Part shown: positions 9,954 to 19,432 of the stretch, one piece after another
Layout: every line of letters begins with the position of its first letter
Numbering within the stretch: the first letter of the stretch is position 1
Assembly: GCA_003347645.1 (NCBI GenBank)
Contig: QDFX01000004.1
Coordinates: 186,001-250,000, forward strand
DNA length: 64,000 bases
DNA from: Rhizobiaceae bacterium CPCC 101076
GTDB taxonomy: Bacteria; Pseudomonadota; Alphaproteobacteria; Rhizobiales; Methylopilaceae
Direction: 5' to 3'
The notes under the pieces: generated by a model
The model's input: only the letters and a program-made list of their open reading frames with translations
Databases searched by the model: none
Told to the model about the DNA's origin: nothing
Translations under genes and position numbers: made by a program

Positions 9954-10394
9954 ATGACCGCAATCGAGACAAAGCACAGCGACTCTATCGAGGGGCAATG
10001 CTCCGCGAAGGGCATGCGCATGACTGAGCAGCGCCGCGTCATCGCGCAGGTGATCGAAAGTGCGACCGACCACCCCGACGTCGAGGAGCTGCACCGCCGG
10101 GCGGTGAAGATCGATCCCGGCGTGTCGATTGCGACCGTCTACCGGACGGTGAAGCTGTTCGAGGATGCCGGCATCGTCGCTCGCCACGATTTCCGAGATG
10201 GCCGTTCCCGTTATGAACCGGTGCCGGACGAGCATCACGACCATCTGATCGACCTGCGGACCGGCCGCGTCGTCGAGTTCCGTGACGAGGAGATCGAGCG
10301 GCTGCAGGCCGAGATTGCCCGTAGGCTCGGCTTCAAGCTGGTCGATCACCGCATGGAGCTCTATGCGGTGCCGCTAAAGGACGACGAGCGTTAG
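9954..10394 (+). CDS. Fur-family metalloregulator, Mur/Fur type
   Basis: Fur-family repressor of 146 aa with an N-terminal winged helix (about 15-85, SIATVYRTVKLFEDAGIV) and a metal-binding dimerisation domain. The HHDHL motif is at 94-98, but the following CxxC of typical zinc-structured Fur proteins is replaced by IDLRTG. The only cysteine is Cys16. This cysteine-poor form matches rhizobial Fur/Mur, which in Rhizobium and Sinorhizobium responds mainly to manganese. Position between rimI and miaB is the conserved rhizobial location. Whether it senses Mn or Fe here is not shown by sequence. Confidence 0.88.
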   Translation: MTAIETKHSDSIEGQCSAKGMRMTEQRRVIAQVIESATDHPDVEELHRRAVKIDPGVSIATVYRTVKLFEDAGIVARHDFRDGRSRYEPVPDEHHDHLIDLRTGRVVEFRDEEIERLQAEIARRLGFKLVDHRMELYAVPLKDDER

Positions 10395-10411
10395 AGGCAA
10401 ATAGCTGTGCT

Positions 10412-10437
10412 CGGCATCTCGGATGCCGGTCGCTTTT
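10412..10437 (+). terminator. Weak candidate terminator after the Fur/Mur gene
   Basis: CGGCATC and GATGCCG form a 7-bp stem around a TCG loop, followed 5 nt later by only four T residues. It lies 18 bp after the Fur/Mur stop and 95 bp before miaB. The short T-tract makes termination uncertain. Confidence 0.4.
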
Positions 10438-10531
10438 GTGTTAGAGATGATGCGTCGTCCGGTTTGAATCGTGGGTTCGGGCGACTTTCGGACAGATCAC
10501 AGGGAACGAGCGCCGCGGCGCTGGAGCAGCA

Positions 10532-11911
10532 TTGCACGAGAACGATCGACAGCCTCGCAAGGTCTTTATCCGGTCCTATGGCTGCCAGATGAACGTGTAT
10601 GACGCCCAGCGGATGGCGGACGTTCTGGCTCCAGAAGGTTTCGTCGAGGCCGAGCGCGCCGAAGACGCCGATCTGGTCGTCCTCAACACCTGCCACATCC
10701 GCGAAAAGGCGGCCGAAAAGGTCTATTCCGAGCTTGGCCGGATGCGTGTGATGCGAGCCGAACGCGCGGCGCTCGGCCAGAACACCATGATCGCGGTGGC
10801 CGGATGCGTGGCGCAGGCGGAGGGCGCCGAGATCATGAAGCGTGCCCACGGCGTCGATCTAGTCGTCGGGCCTCAGAGCTATCATCGGCTGCCGGAACTC
10901 CTCTCCCGCGCATCGCGCGAGAAGGTCGTCGACACCGACTTCCCGGCCGACGACAAGTTCGATCATCTGCCCGCCGCGAGCCGGGCGAAAACGCTCGCCC
11001 GCGGCCCGGCGGCGTTCCTCACTGTTCAGGAAGGCTGCGACAAGTTTTGCACCTTCTGTGTGGTTCCCTATACGCGCGGGGCGGAGACGTCGCGGGCCGT
11101 GGCGAAGATCGTCGCCGAGGCGGAGCGGCTGGCGGACGCTGGCGTGCGCGAACTCACTTTGCTCGGCCAGAACGTCAATGCATTCCACGGCGAAGGCCCA
11201 GACGGTCGGATCTGGGGGCTGGGTCGCCTGCTGCATCGCCTCGCGATGATCCCCGGCATCGCCCGTCTTCGCTATACGACGAGCCATCCGCGCGATATGG
11301 ACGATGAGCTGATCGCCGCCCATCGCGATCTGGCGGAGTTGATGCCCTATCTGCACCTCCCGGTTCAGTCGGGCTCCAATCGCATTCTCGCGGCGATGAA
11401 CCGCCAGCACACGGCCGACGATTATCGCCGCCTCGTCGAACGCATCCGCGTTGCGCAGCCGGAGCTTGCGCTTTCGAGCGATTTCATTACCGGCTTCCCC
11501 GGCGAGACGGATGCCGACTTCGAGGACACGATGCGGCTTGTCCGCGACATCGGCTACGCCTCGACCTTCTCGTTCAAATATTCCGCCCGCCCCGGCACGC
11601 CGGCCGCGGAGATGGACGAACAGGTGCCCGAAAATGTGAAGTCCGGGCGCCTTCATGCTTTGCAGGCCCTCCTCGAAGATCAGAGGCAGACGTTCAACCG
11701 CTCCTGTGTGGGGCGTGTCATGAATGTGCTGTTCGATCGCGCTGGCCGGCATCCCGGCCAGGTCGCAGGTCGTTCGCCGTTCCTGCAGCCGGTCCAGACC
11801 GAGGCGCGGGGCATCCAGATCGGCGACGTCGTCGCGATGAGAATCACCGGTAATGGTACGAACAGCCTGTTCGGTGAGCCGGTCGATGAAGTGATGGAGG
11901 CGGTTGCTTGA
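10532..11911 (+). CDS. miaB: tRNA-2-methylthio-N6-dimethylallyladenosine synthase MiaB
   Basis: Radical-SAM methylthiotransferase that adds the 2-methylthio group to i6A37 of tRNAs. The protein is 459 aa. The N-terminal UPF0004 domain has cysteines 18, 54 and 92 for the auxiliary cluster. The radical-SAM CxxxCxxC is Cys169, Cys173 and Cys176 (GCDKFCTFC), and a C-terminal TRAM domain starts near 385. The start is a TTG at 10532, supported by GGAG 8 nt upstream and the absence of a nearer ATG before [10 protein letters not shown]. It is followed after 8 nt by phoH. Confidence 0.96.
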   Translation: MHENDRQPRKVFIRSYGCQMNVYDAQRMADVLAPEGFVEAERAEDADLVVLNTCHIREKAAEKVYSELGRMRVMRAERAALGQNTMIAVAGCVAQAEGAEIMKRAHGVDLVVGPQSYHRLPELLSRASREKVVDTDFPADDKFDHLPAASRAKTLARGPAAFLTVQEGCDKFCTFCVVPYTRGAETSRAVAKIVAEAERLADAGVRELTLLGQNVNAFHGEGPDGRIWGLGRLLHRLAMIPGIARLRYTTSHPRDMDDELIAAHRDLAELMPYLHLPVQSGSNRILAAMNRQHTADDYRRLVERIRVAQPELALSSDFITGFPGETDADFEDTMRLVRDIGYASTFSFKYSARPGTPAAEMDEQVPENVKSGRLHALQALLEDQRQTFNRSCVGRVMNVLFDRAGRHPGQVAGRSPFLQPVQTEARGIQIGDVVAMRITGNGTNSLFGEPVDEVMEAVA

Positions 11912-11919
11912 GAGGTCCG

Positions 11920-12930
11920 ATGCCAGAGCCTGTTGCGCCGGTCGAAGCCGTCGGCGAAGTCGTCCTCACCTTCGATGACAATCGTCTCGCGAGTGACATC
12001 TTCGGCAGCCACGACCAGAATCTGGCTTTCCTCGAGCGTCGGCTCAACATCGAGGCAACGCCGCGCGGCAACCATGTCGCCATTCGCGGCAGCGTCGAGG
12101 CGATCGAGCAGGCGCGCCATGTGCTCGAGGCGCTTTATGCCCGCGCCCGGCGGGGAGATACCATCGGTCTCGGCGACGTCGACGGCGCGGTGCGCATGAC
12201 GTCCGCCCAGGGCAGCCTGTTCACGCCGGGAGAGGCCGGCCCGAAGGCGGCTCTGGCCCACATCTCTTCGCGCAAGAAGACCGTCACCGCCCGCACGCAG
12301 GCGCAAGACGCCTATATGCGCGCCCTGGTCCGTAACGAACTGGTTTTCGGCATCGGCCCGGCCGGTACCGGCAAGACCTATCTCGCCGTCGCTCATGCCG
12401 TGGTCCTGCTCGAGCGCGGCGAGGTCGATCGCATCGTGCTGTCGCGTCCGGCAGTCGAGGCCGGCGAGCGTCTGGGCTTCCTACCGGGCGACATGCGCGA
12501 GAAGGTCGATCCCTATCTGCGTCCGCTCTACGATGCGCTCTACGACATGATGCCGCCGGAGCGGGTCGAGCGCGGCCTGCAGTCCGGCATCATCGAGGTC
12601 GCCCCCCTCGCCTTCATGCGAGGCCGCACGTTGGCGAACTCCGTCGTCATCCTCGACGAGGCGCAGAACGCGACCTCGATGCAGATGAAGATGTTCCTGA
12701 CCCGCCTCGGCGATAATTCCCGCATGGTGGTCTGTGGAGACATTACCCAGATTGACCTTCCGACCGGCCAGATCTCAGGCCTTATCGAAGCCACACGGTT
12801 GCTGAACGATGTCGAAGGCGTCGCGGTTTGCCGCTTCGGCGAGGCCGACGTCGTGCGCCATGAACTTGTCGGCCGTATCGTCCGTGCCTACGAGGCGTCC
12901 GACCGGCTGAAGCAGGGTGGCCGATCATGA
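11920..12930 (+). CDS. phoH: PhoH-like ATPase
   Basis: PhoH/YbeZ-type P-loop ATPase of 336 aa. An N-terminal KH-like segment (about 15-75) precedes the ATPase core with Walker A GPAGTGKT at 146-153 and a Walker B region VVILDEAQNA. The family is linked to RNA metabolism together with YbeY, whose gene overlaps this one by ATGA. ATG 11920 has GAGAGG 5 nt upstream. A TTG at 11908 overlapping miaB is a less likely start. Confidence 0.93.
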   Translation: MPEPVAPVEAVGEVVLTFDDNRLASDIFGSHDQNLAFLERRLNIEATPRGNHVAIRGSVEAIEQARHVLEALYARARRGDTIGLGDVDGAVRMTSAQGSLFTPGEAGPKAALAHISSRKKTVTARTQAQDAYMRALVRNELVFGIGPAGTGKTYLAVAHAVVLLERGEVDRIVLSRPAVEAGERLGFLPGDMREKVDPYLRPLYDALYDMMPPERVERGLQSGIIEVAPLAFMRGRTLANSVVILDEAQNATSMQMKMFLTRLGDNSRMVVCGDITQIDLPTGQISGLIEATRLLNDVEGVAVCRFGEADVVRHELVGRIVRAYEASDRLKQGGRS

Positions 12931-13433
12931 AAGGCTCGGACCGAAGTAGCGGCCCACAGGTCGACGTCGTAGTCGAAAGCGACCGCTGGGCCGATTTTTC
13001 CGGCGCTGAGGAACTCGCGGCGAAGGCCGTAGCCGCGACGGTGCGAACCGCCGAACTCGTCTGCATTCCCGAGGCTGAGCTCGCGATCATTCTTGCCGAC
13101 GATGCCCGCGTCCAGGAGCTGAACCGCGACTGGCGCGGCAAGGACAGGCCGACCAATGTGCTGTCCTTTCCCGCAGCCGAAGGCGAGGAGATCAAGACGG
13201 CGCCCCTTCTTGGCGATGTCATCATTGCCTTCGAGACTGTCGCCCGCGAGGCCGAAGCGGAAGGCAAGACGATCGCCGATCATTTCACCCATCTTGTCGT
13301 GCATGGCACGCTTCACCTATTCGGCTTCGAACATGAGGCCTCGGATGACGCCGAGGAGATGGAAGATACCGAGCGGGCAGTTCTCGCGAGCCTCGGCGTT
13401 GCCGACCCCTACAAGGAGACGTCGCCCGTCTGA
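12927..13433 (+). CDS. ybeY: Endoribonuclease / rRNA maturation factor YbeY
   Basis: Zinc-dependent single-strand endoribonuclease acting in 16S rRNA 3'-end maturation and ribosome quality control. The protein is 168 aa. The metal ligands are His126, His130 and His136 in HGTLHLFGFEHE, and RPTNVLSFP is typical. It overlaps phoH by ATGA and precedes the CorC-type gene by 20 bp; phoH-ybeY-corC-lnt is one of the most conserved proteobacterial gene orders. Confidence 0.96.
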   Translation: MKGSDRSSGPQVDVVVESDRWADFSGAEELAAKAVAATVRTAELVCIPEAELAIILADDARVQELNRDWRGKDRPTNVLSFPAAEGEEIKTAPLLGDVIIAFETVAREAEAEGKTIADHFTHLVVHGTLHLFGFEHEASDDAEEMEDTERAVLASLGVADPYKETSPV

Positions 13434-13453
13434 CTGGCGGGGGCAGAAACACT

Positions 13454-14488
13454 ATGTCGACTTCCAATGAAGACCCGTCGCAGCGAACCAGTCACGTAGC
13501 GCCGCATGGCGCGGATGGGCCGGGGCTCGTCGATTGGCTCAAGGGCCTGCTCAGGGGCCGGCCGGCGTCGCTGCGCGATGAGATCGAAGACGCCCTGTCG
13601 TCGGACGACGGGTCCGAAGCCTTCGACTTCTCGCCCGAAGAGCGGGCGATGCTGAAGAACATTCTCGGCCTGCGCGATCTCGGCGTCGGCGATGTGATGG
13701 TTCATCGCTCGGACATCATCGCGGTACCCTGCGACATGACTCTGTCCGACACGCTTCTGCGCTTCGAGGAGGCGGAGCATTCCCGGCTGCCGGTCTACGG
13801 CGATACGATCGACGACCTGCGCGGCATGATCCACATCAAGGACGTGCTGCGTTACCTGACGACCCGTGGCAAGACGGATAGCGGGCTCGATCTTGGGGCG
13901 GCGGACCTCTCCCAGACCATCGAGGCCGCCGATCTCGTGCGCGAGGTGCTCTATGTGCCGCCGAGCATGCCCGCCAACGCGCTGCTCGCGAAAATGCAGG
14001 CAACTCATATCCATATGGCTCTCGTCATCGACGAATATGGCGGGACCGATGGGCTGGCGACCATCGAGGACCTGATCGAGATCGTGGTCGGTGATATCGA
14101 GGACGAGCATGACGAGACCGAAGCGGCAATGATCCAGCGCGCGCGCGACGGCTCCTTGATCGCCGATGGCCGCGCGACGATCGACGACCTTGTCGCGCAG
14201 ATCGGCCCGGACTTCGATCTCGGCGATCTTGGGGACGACGTGGATACCGTGGGCGGCCTGATTGTCACCCTCGCAGACCGGGTGCCCGAGCGCAGCGAGA
14301 TCATTGCTGGACCGTCCGGCTTCGATTTCGAAGTGCTCGATGCCGATCCACGCCGCGTTAAGCGCGTTCGGATCCGCCCCACGCCGTCATCGGTTTTGGA
14401 GGGGCGCTCGCAAGCCGCCACCCTTGAGGAAGACGCCTCCGGCAGGCCGGTGCTTCCGACTCCCGACGCCGGCACTGACGCCGCTTGA
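13454..14488 (+). CDS. CBS-domain CorC/HlyC-family protein
   Basis: Soluble 344 aa protein with two CBS domains (about 75-205; LRDLGVGDVMVHRSDII, then MATHIHMALVIDEYGGTDG-like sequence) and a C-terminal CorC_HlyC domain (about 220-310). Often named CorC, TlyC or magnesium/cobalt efflux protein; there is no DUF21 membrane domain. Its functional partner is unclear, and its location before lnt is conserved. The stop overlaps the TTG start of lnt. The last 35 residues are a low-complexity tail. Confidence 0.87.
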   Translation: MSTSNEDPSQRTSHVAPHGADGPGLVDWLKGLLRGRPASLRDEIEDALSSDDGSEAFDFSPEERAMLKNILGLRDLGVGDVMVHRSDIIAVPCDMTLSDTLLRFEEAEHSRLPVYGDTIDDLRGMIHIKDVLRYLTTRGKTDSGLDLGAADLSQTIEAADLVREVLYVPPSMPANALLAKMQATHIHMALVIDEYGGTDGLATIEDLIEIVVGDIEDEHDETEAAMIQRARDGSLIADGRATIDDLVAQIGPDFDLGDLGDDVDTVGGLIVTLADRVPERSEIIAGPSGFDFEVLDADPRRVKRVRIRPTPSSVLEGRSQAATLEEDASGRPVLPTPDAGTDAA

Positions 14489-16062
14489 GCCTCGCGCTGC
14501 CCGCCCATCGTGTTGTTTTGCTGGACGGCTGGCGCCGTCTGGCCGTGAGCTTCATCGCAGGCGGCGCATCGGCGCTCGCCATGGAGCCGGTCAGTGCATT
14601 TCCTGTTCTGGCGCTGACCTTCCCGATATTGGTCTGGCTTATCGACGGGACCGAACGTGGCCGTGCGGGGCTGAAGGCAGCCGCATGGATCGGCTTTGCT
14701 TTCGGCTTCGGATATTTCCTTGCCGGACTTTGGTGGATCGGCGCGGCGTTCCTCGTCGATGCCGAGGAATATGCCTGGGCGCTGCCGATCGCGGTCGTCG
14801 GGCTGCCGCTGTTTCTCGCATGCTTCCCGGCTCTGGGTCTCGTGATCGCGCGGTTGCTTTGGTCCGATTCGGGCTGGCGGATCTTCGCGCTGGCCGCCGG
14901 GTTGGGGCTCTCGGAAATCCTGCGGACGCGCGTGTTCACCGGCTTTCCTTGGAATCAGTACGGCTATGCGCTGGCCGACAATGAATGGTTTGGGCAGGCC
15001 GCGTCGATCGTGGGAGTCGAGGGTCTGACGCCCATTGCCATCGCCATCTTCGCGACGCCCGCTCTGCTTGCCGATCCAGGTCGCCCGCTCCGGCCTCTCC
15101 TTGGCGCCGTGGCGGCTCTGGTGGTTCTGGCGGGGTTCGGCGCGGCCCGGTTGGCGATCGCAGAGCCGGAGGAAGTGCCGGGCATCCACGTCCGCATCGT
15201 CCAGCCGAATGTGCCTCAGGACCGCAAATTCCGACCCGAGGCCAAGCCCGAGATCATGGCGCGCTATCTGGCGCTTTCGAGCCGGCCGAGCGCAGCGGCG
15301 CCGAACGGCATCGAGGAAGGCGATATCCTGATCTGGCCGGAATCGGCCTTCCCGTTCTTCCTCGGGCGCACTCCCGATGCGCTCGCGCAGATTGGCGGGC
15401 TTTTACCGGACAAGGCGATCCTGCTGACCGGCGCGGCGCGAATCGAGGACGCGCTCGATGCGACTGGCCGCCGGAAGGTGTTCAATTCAATCCAGGCGGT
15501 GGCAAGCGACGGCTCGATCATCGCGACCTATGACAAGGTCCACCTCGTTCCATTCGGGGAATTCCTGCCGTTCCAGGCGCTCCTGGAAAGTCTCGGCATC
15601 CGTCAGCTGACCCGGCTTCCGGGCGGTTTCAGCTCGGGCGAAGCTCCGGGAAACATCACCCTGCCGAACGGCCTGAAATTGGGTGGCCTGATCTGCTACG
15701 AGGCGATCTTTCCAACGGGGACGATCGACGGCGACGACCGCCCGGCGGTTCTTCTGAACCTGACCAATGACGCCTGGTTCGGCGACACGCCGGGGCCGTA
15801 TCAGCATCTGGCACAGGCGCGCGTCAGGGCGGTCGAACAGGGTCTTCCGATCCTGCGAGCGGCCAATACCGGCATCTCTTCTCTTGTTGATCCATGGGGG
15901 CGGATTGTCGCAGCCCTACCGCTCGGGGAAGATGGAGTTCTCGATCTGACCCTGCCTCAACCCTTGCCTCCGACGCTCTTTTCACGTTTCGGGCTAGTGT
16001 TTTGCGCCGGTCTGTATGGTGCGACTATTGTAGGGGCCTTGAGGGGTCGTCGCCGGGTTTGA
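14485..16062 (+). CDS. lnt: Apolipoprotein N-acyltransferase Lnt
   Basis: Inner-membrane enzyme that adds the third acyl chain to the N-terminal cysteine of lipoproteins. The protein is 525 aa. About six to seven hydrophobic segments fill 1-225, followed by a periplasmic nitrilase domain (about 235-480) and a C-terminal membrane segment. The catalytic triad is Glu286 (WPESAFPF), Lys351 (YDKVHLVPFGE) and Cys404 (GLICYEAIFP). The start is TTG 14485 in a TTGA overlap with the preceding gene; no better start lies nearby. Confidence 0.95.
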   Translation: MSLALPAHRVVLLDGWRRLAVSFIAGGASALAMEPVSAFPVLALTFPILVWLIDGTERGRAGLKAAAWIGFAFGFGYFLAGLWWIGAAFLVDAEEYAWALPIAVVGLPLFLACFPALGLVIARLLWSDSGWRIFALAAGLGLSEILRTRVFTGFPWNQYGYALADNEWFGQAASIVGVEGLTPIAIAIFATPALLADPGRPLRPLLGAVAALVVLAGFGAARLAIAEPEEVPGIHVRIVQPNVPQDRKFRPEAKPEIMARYLALSSRPSAAAPNGIEEGDILIWPESAFPFFLGRTPDALAQIGGLLPDKAILLTGAARIEDALDATGRRKVFNSIQAVASDGSIIATYDKVHLVPFGEFLPFQALLESLGIRQLTRLPGGFSSGEAPGNITLPNGLKLGGLICYEAIFPTGTIDGDDRPAVLLNLTNDAWFGDTPGPYQHLAQARVRAVEQGLPILRAANTGISSLVDPWGRIVAALPLGEDGVLDLTLPQPLPPTLFSRFGLVFCAGLYGATIVGALRGRRRV

Positions 16063-16199
16063 CTTTACCGGTCGAGGAAACCATTGTGCGCCGCTTGCAG
16101 GCGGGACGTCGTTACATTCGAGCGTTGTGACTGCGATGTGATTTAGCGGGCGTTCAGCCACGAGCCTCCGCGATCTCATCGCAAGGAGGAGTGCGGACT

Positions 16200-16604
16200 A
16201 TGGCCAATAAGGCCCCGAACCCGATCGACAAGCATGTTGGCAGCCGGGTTCGCATGAGGCGTTTGCTGATCGGAATGAGCCAGGAAAAGCTTGGCACCTC
16301 GCTCGGCATTACCTTTCAGCAGATTCAGAAGTACGAAAAAGGCACCAACCGCATCGGCGCCAGCCGTCTGCAGCAGATGTCCGGCGTGCTTGGCGTACCG
16401 GTTTCCTATTTCTTCGAGGATGCGCAGGGCGAAAAGCTCGAACAGGGTTTCGGCGAAAAGGGCGGCCACGACTATGTGGCGGACTTCCTGGCTACCTCGG
16501 AAGGCCTGCAGCTGACGAAGTCCTTCATGAAAGTGAAGGATCCGAAAGTACGCCGAAGGATTGTAGATCTTGTGTCGTCATTGGCGCAGGACGATACGGA
16601 TTAA
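16200..16604 (+). CDS. XRE-family transcriptional regulator, PraR-like
   Basis: DNA-binding protein of 134 aa with a Cro/C1-type helix-turn-helix at about 10-75 ([21 protein letters not shown]). A short helical C-terminus ends in [14 protein letters not shown]. Rhizobial proteins of this size between lnt and metK include PraR, a repressor of surface and symbiosis genes in Azorhizobium and Rhizobium; that identity is inferred from position and family. The ATG at 16200 follows AAGGAGGA at 16183-16190. An in-frame GTG at 16191 is too close to this ribosome binding site. Confidence 0.85.
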   Translation: MANKAPNPIDKHVGSRVRMRRLLIGMSQEKLGTSLGITFQQIQKYEKGTNRIGASRLQQMSGVLGVPVSYFFEDAQGEKLEQGFGEKGGHDYVADFLATSEGLQLTKSFMKVKDPKVRRRIVDLVSSLAQDDTD

Positions 16605-16692
16605 TCTTCCTTTGTACGCGAGCTTGACGGGCAATTACGGGGCTGCGACAACCCCGCACCCGCAATTTTGCTGATCTGTCGGAGCGCCTCTC

Positions 16693-17871
16693 GTGGCCCG
16701 CAAAAGCTATCTCTTCACCAGCGAATCCGTTTCTGAGGGCCATCCGGACAAGATCTGCGATCGCATCTCCGATACGGTTCTCGACGCATATCTGGCGGCC
16801 TATCCTGAATCGCGAGTCGGCTGCGAAACCTTCGCCACGACGAACCGTGTCGTGATCGGTGGTGAGGTGCGCGGTCCGGACAGCGTTACCAAGGAGCATC
16901 TGGAAGACCTCGCTCGCGCGGCGATCAAGGACATCGGCTACGAGCAGGAAGGCTTCCACTGGCAGAAGGCCCAGATCGACGTTCTGCTGCATGCCCAGTC
17001 GGTTGACATCGCCCAGGGCGTGGATTCGGCCGGCAACAAGGATGAGGGCGCAGGCGACCAGGGCATCATGTTCGGCTATGCCGTGCGCGAGACGCCGGAG
17101 CTGATGCCCGCGCCGATCCACTATTCGCACCTTATCCTGCGCAAGCTTTCCGAAGCGCGCCACGCCAAGGATGGCGATGCAGCGAAGCTTGGTCCGGACC
17201 AGAAGAGCCAGGTCACGGTGCGCTATGAAAACGGCAAGCCGGTCGAGGTCACCTCAATCGTCCTGTCGGCGCAACATCTCGACGAGAGCCTGACTTCCGA
17301 CGATGTGCGCGCCATCGTTGAGCCTTACATCCTGAAGGCGCTGCCGGACGGCTGGATCAACGGCAACACCGAATGGCACGTCAATCCGACGGGCAAGTTC
17401 GTGATCGGCGGCCCGGATGGCGACGCTGGCCTCACCGGCCGCAAGATCATCGTCGACACTTATGGCGGCGCGGCTCCGCATGGCGGCGGCGCGTTCTCCG
17501 GCAAGGATCCGACCAAGGTGGACCGTTCGGCGGCCTATGCGGCGCGTTATCTCGCCAAGAATGTCGTCGCGGCAGGTCTTGCCGACCGCGCCTGCATTCA
17601 GCTCGCTTATGCGATCGGCGTGTCGAAGCCGCTGTCGATCTACATCGACACCTACGGCACTGGGAAGGTCGACGAGGAGAAGCTGGAAAAGGCGCTCGGC
17701 GAGGTCATGGATCTCACGCCGCGTGGCATCCGCAAGCATCTCGATCTCAACAAGCCGATCTATACGCGCACCGCGGCCTACGGCCATTTCGGCCGCGCGC
17801 CGGAGGCGGACGGCGGCTTCTCTTGGGAGAAGACCGATCTCGTCGATGCGCTGAAGTCGGCGGTTCAGTAA
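16693..17871 (+). CDS. metK: S-adenosylmethionine synthetase MetK
   Basis: Makes S-adenosylmethionine from methionine and ATP; 392 aa, cytoplasmic tetramer. Signature sequences [14 protein letters not shown] near the N-terminus, [12 protein letters not shown] and [16 protein letters not shown] are present. The start is GTG 16693 with GGAG about 9 nt upstream. The 88 bp leader holds a small hairpin at 16638-16656, but no SAM riboswitch was recognised. metK supplies the methyl donor used by TrmB, encoded 6 nt downstream. Confidence 0.97.
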   Translation: MARKSYLFTSESVSEGHPDKICDRISDTVLDAYLAAYPESRVGCETFATTNRVVIGGEVRGPDSVTKEHLEDLARAAIKDIGYEQEGFHWQKAQIDVLLHAQSVDIAQGVDSAGNKDEGAGDQGIMFGYAVRETPELMPAPIHYSHLILRKLSEARHAKDGDAAKLGPDQKSQVTVRYENGKPVEVTSIVLSAQHLDESLTSDDVRAIVEPYILKALPDGWINGNTEWHVNPTGKFVIGGPDGDAGLTGRKIIVDTYGGAAPHGGGAFSGKDPTKVDRSAAYAARYLAKNVVAAGLADRACIQLAYAIGVSKPLSIYIDTYGTGKVDEEKLEKALGEVMDLTPRGIRKHLDLNKPIYTRTAAYGHFGRAPEADGGFSWEKTDLVDALKSAVQ

Positions 17872-17877
17872 GACGTC

Positions 17878-18573
17878 ATGATCGAGTCAGGGCGTCCTGA
17901 TCGCGGGGCGCTCTACGGGCGGCGCAAGGGTAAGCCCTTGCGCGCGGGACAAAGCGCGCGCCTTGAGACCCTGTTTCCGAAACTGAAGCTTGACCTCGCT
18001 CAGCCCGCTCCGGCTGATGCCACCGGGCTGTTTCCGGTTTCAGTCGATGCGGTCCGCATCGAGATCGGATTCGGCGGCGGCGAGCACCTCGTCGCCGAAG
18101 CACGGCGTTACCCGAACCTCGGCTTCATCGGCGTCGAACCCTTCCTGAACGGGATGGCGAAGGCGCTTGTCGCGATCGACGAGCTCGGTCTGAACAACAT
18201 CCGTCTCTATGACAACGATGCCGCGCACGTGCTCGATTGGCTGCCGCCGGCAAGCCTGGTCCGGGCCGACCTGCTTTACCCCGACCCCTGGCCGAAGAAG
18301 CGACAATGGAAGCGCCGCTTCGTCTCGGACGCCAATCTGGCGCGGCTCGTACGGGTGATCCGACCGGGCGGCGAGTTCCGGTTCGCGAGCGACATCGACA
18401 CCTATGTCGACTGGACGCTTCAGCATACCCGGCGCTCCCCGGATCTCAACTGGACCGCCGAGCGCGCCGATGACTGGCGGCTGCCCTGGCCGAACTGGCA
18501 GAGCACCCGCTACGAAAAGAAGGCGATCCGCGAGGGACGGATTCCGGCCTACCTGATCTTCGCCCGCGCCTAG
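17878..18573 (+). CDS. trmB: tRNA (guanine-N7-)-methyltransferase TrmB
   Basis: SAM-dependent enzyme making m7G46 in the variable loop of tRNAs; 231 aa. The SAM-binding [10 protein letters not shown] is at about 62-71, and the catalytic/substrate block [18 protein letters not shown] is near 135-155. It starts 6 nt after metK, so probably shares its transcript. Its TAG stop is embedded in CTAG, which also supplies the stop of the convergent superoxide dismutase gene. Confidence 0.95.
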   Translation: MIESGRPDRGALYGRRKGKPLRAGQSARLETLFPKLKLDLAQPAPADATGLFPVSVDAVRIEIGFGGGEHLVAEARRYPNLGFIGVEPFLNGMAKALVAIDELGLNNIRLYDNDAAHVLDWLPPASLVRADLLYPDPWPKKRQWKRRFVSDANLARLVRVIRPGGEFRFASDIDTYVDWTLQHTRRSPDLNWTAERADDWRLPWPNWQSTRYEKKAIREGRIPAYLIFARA

Positions 18574-19262
18574 GCCTGCATACGCTCGGCGACGACCGTC
18601 CAGTTCACAATCTTGTCGAGCACCGCCTTGACGTGGTCGGGACGGCGGTTCTGATAGTCGAGGTAATAGGCGTGCTCCCAGACATCGATGCCGAGAAGCG
18701 GCTTGCCGCCGCGAGCGAACGGGCTGTCGCCGCCGGGCGTGCCGACCAGAGAGAGCTTGCTGCCGTCGTGGACAAGCCAGGCCCAGCCTGAGCCGAAGAC
18801 GTCGCCTCCGGTCTTCACCATCGCGGTCTTGAGGGCGTCGAGGCCGCCGAAATCCTTGTCGATCGCGGCCTTGAGTTCGCCCGCCGGCTCGGTCGCGCCG
18901 CCGGATTTGAACTGGTCCCAGTAAAAGATGTGGTTCCAGGCCTGTCCGGCATTGTTGAAGATCTTGCGGTCCGCTTCGCTCTTCACGCTCGCTTTCACGA
19001 TCTCTTCAAGGCTCATATCCGCGTAGGATGTATTCGGGACTAGATCGTTCAGTGCCTTGAAATATGCGGCGTGGTGCTTGCCGTAGTGCAGGTCGACGGT
19101 CTGGGCCGAAATCGTCGGCGCGAGAGCGTCGGACGCATAGGGTAGCTTTGGCTGCGTAAAGGGTGCCGCGGCGCGGGCGATGCTTGGCGCGGCGAGGCCG
19201 CCAGCGTAAGTGGCGGCTGCGGCGGCGCCGAGACCGGCAACGATAGCTCTGCGTGACAGCAT
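18570..19262 (-). CDS. Exported Fe/Mn superoxide dismutase
   Basis: Iron/manganese-type superoxide dismutase of 230 aa with an N-terminal export signal. Metal ligands are His59 (LHYGKHH), His111 (QAWNHIFYW), Asp193 and His197 (DVWEHAYY). Gln108 next to His111 is the pattern of iron enzymes. Residues 1-32 ([12 protein letters not shown]...SIARA) contain twin arginines, a hydrophobic stretch and a possible Ala-x-Ala cleavage site, suggesting a Tat signal and a periplasmic location, unlike cytoplasmic SodB. ATG 19262 follows GAAGGAGA. It overlaps trmB tail-to-tail by 4 bp. Confidence 0.9.
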   Translation of the reverse strand: MLSRRAIVAGLGAAAAATYAGGLAAPSIARAAAPFTQPKLPYASDALAPTISAQTVDLHYGKHHAAYFKALNDLVPNTSYADMSLEEIVKASVKSEADRKIFNNAGQAWNHIFYWDQFKSGGATEPAGELKAAIDKDFGGLDALKTAMVKTGGDVFGSGWAWLVHDGSKLSLVGTPGGDSPFARGGKPLLGIDVWEHAYYLDYQNRRPDHVKAVLDKIVNWTVVAERMQA

Positions 19263-19326
19263 GATCGTCTCCTTCAGTGGTTGTGGCCGATTCCGGTCGG
19301 CCATCGTCGGGTTCCAGAGAGATATC

Positions 19327-19354
19327 TTGCGCAGGAGGGTGGTTTTCCTATATG
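19327..19354 (+). promoter_or_regulatory. Candidate promoter of the rimP-nusA-infB operon
   Basis: TTGCGC and TATATG are separated by 16 bp, in the 170 bp gap between the divergent superoxide dismutase gene and rimP. Transcription from here would leave a leader of about 70 nt that contains the terminator-like hairpin at 19393-19420. Confidence 0.42.
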
Positions 19355-19392
19355 ACACCCCTCAATTCCTTTTCATGAGCACTATCATGGAA

Positions 19393-19420
19393 GTGGGCCC
19401 CACCGGGACCCGCTCTTTTT
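19393..19420 (+). terminator. Terminator-like hairpin in the rimP leader
   Basis: GTGGG pairs with CCCGC and, after a C/A mismatch, CCC pairs with GGG around an ACC loop; the stem is followed directly by TCTTTTT. It ends 12 nt before the rimP ATG, where no upstream gene on this strand needs terminating. It is therefore better read as an attenuator or processing signal in the 5' leader. Rfam holds a rimP leader family; a covariance search would show whether this belongs to it. Confidence 0.6.
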
Positions 19421-19432
19421 GCTTTGGGACCG

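Noticed and set aside
16605-16692. Possible SAM riboswitch before metK
   Set aside because: Only a small 5-bp hairpin (CGGGG/CCCCG at 16638-16656) is visible. The sequence does not show the conserved core of SAM-II or SAM/SAH elements as I know them. A covariance search would settle it.
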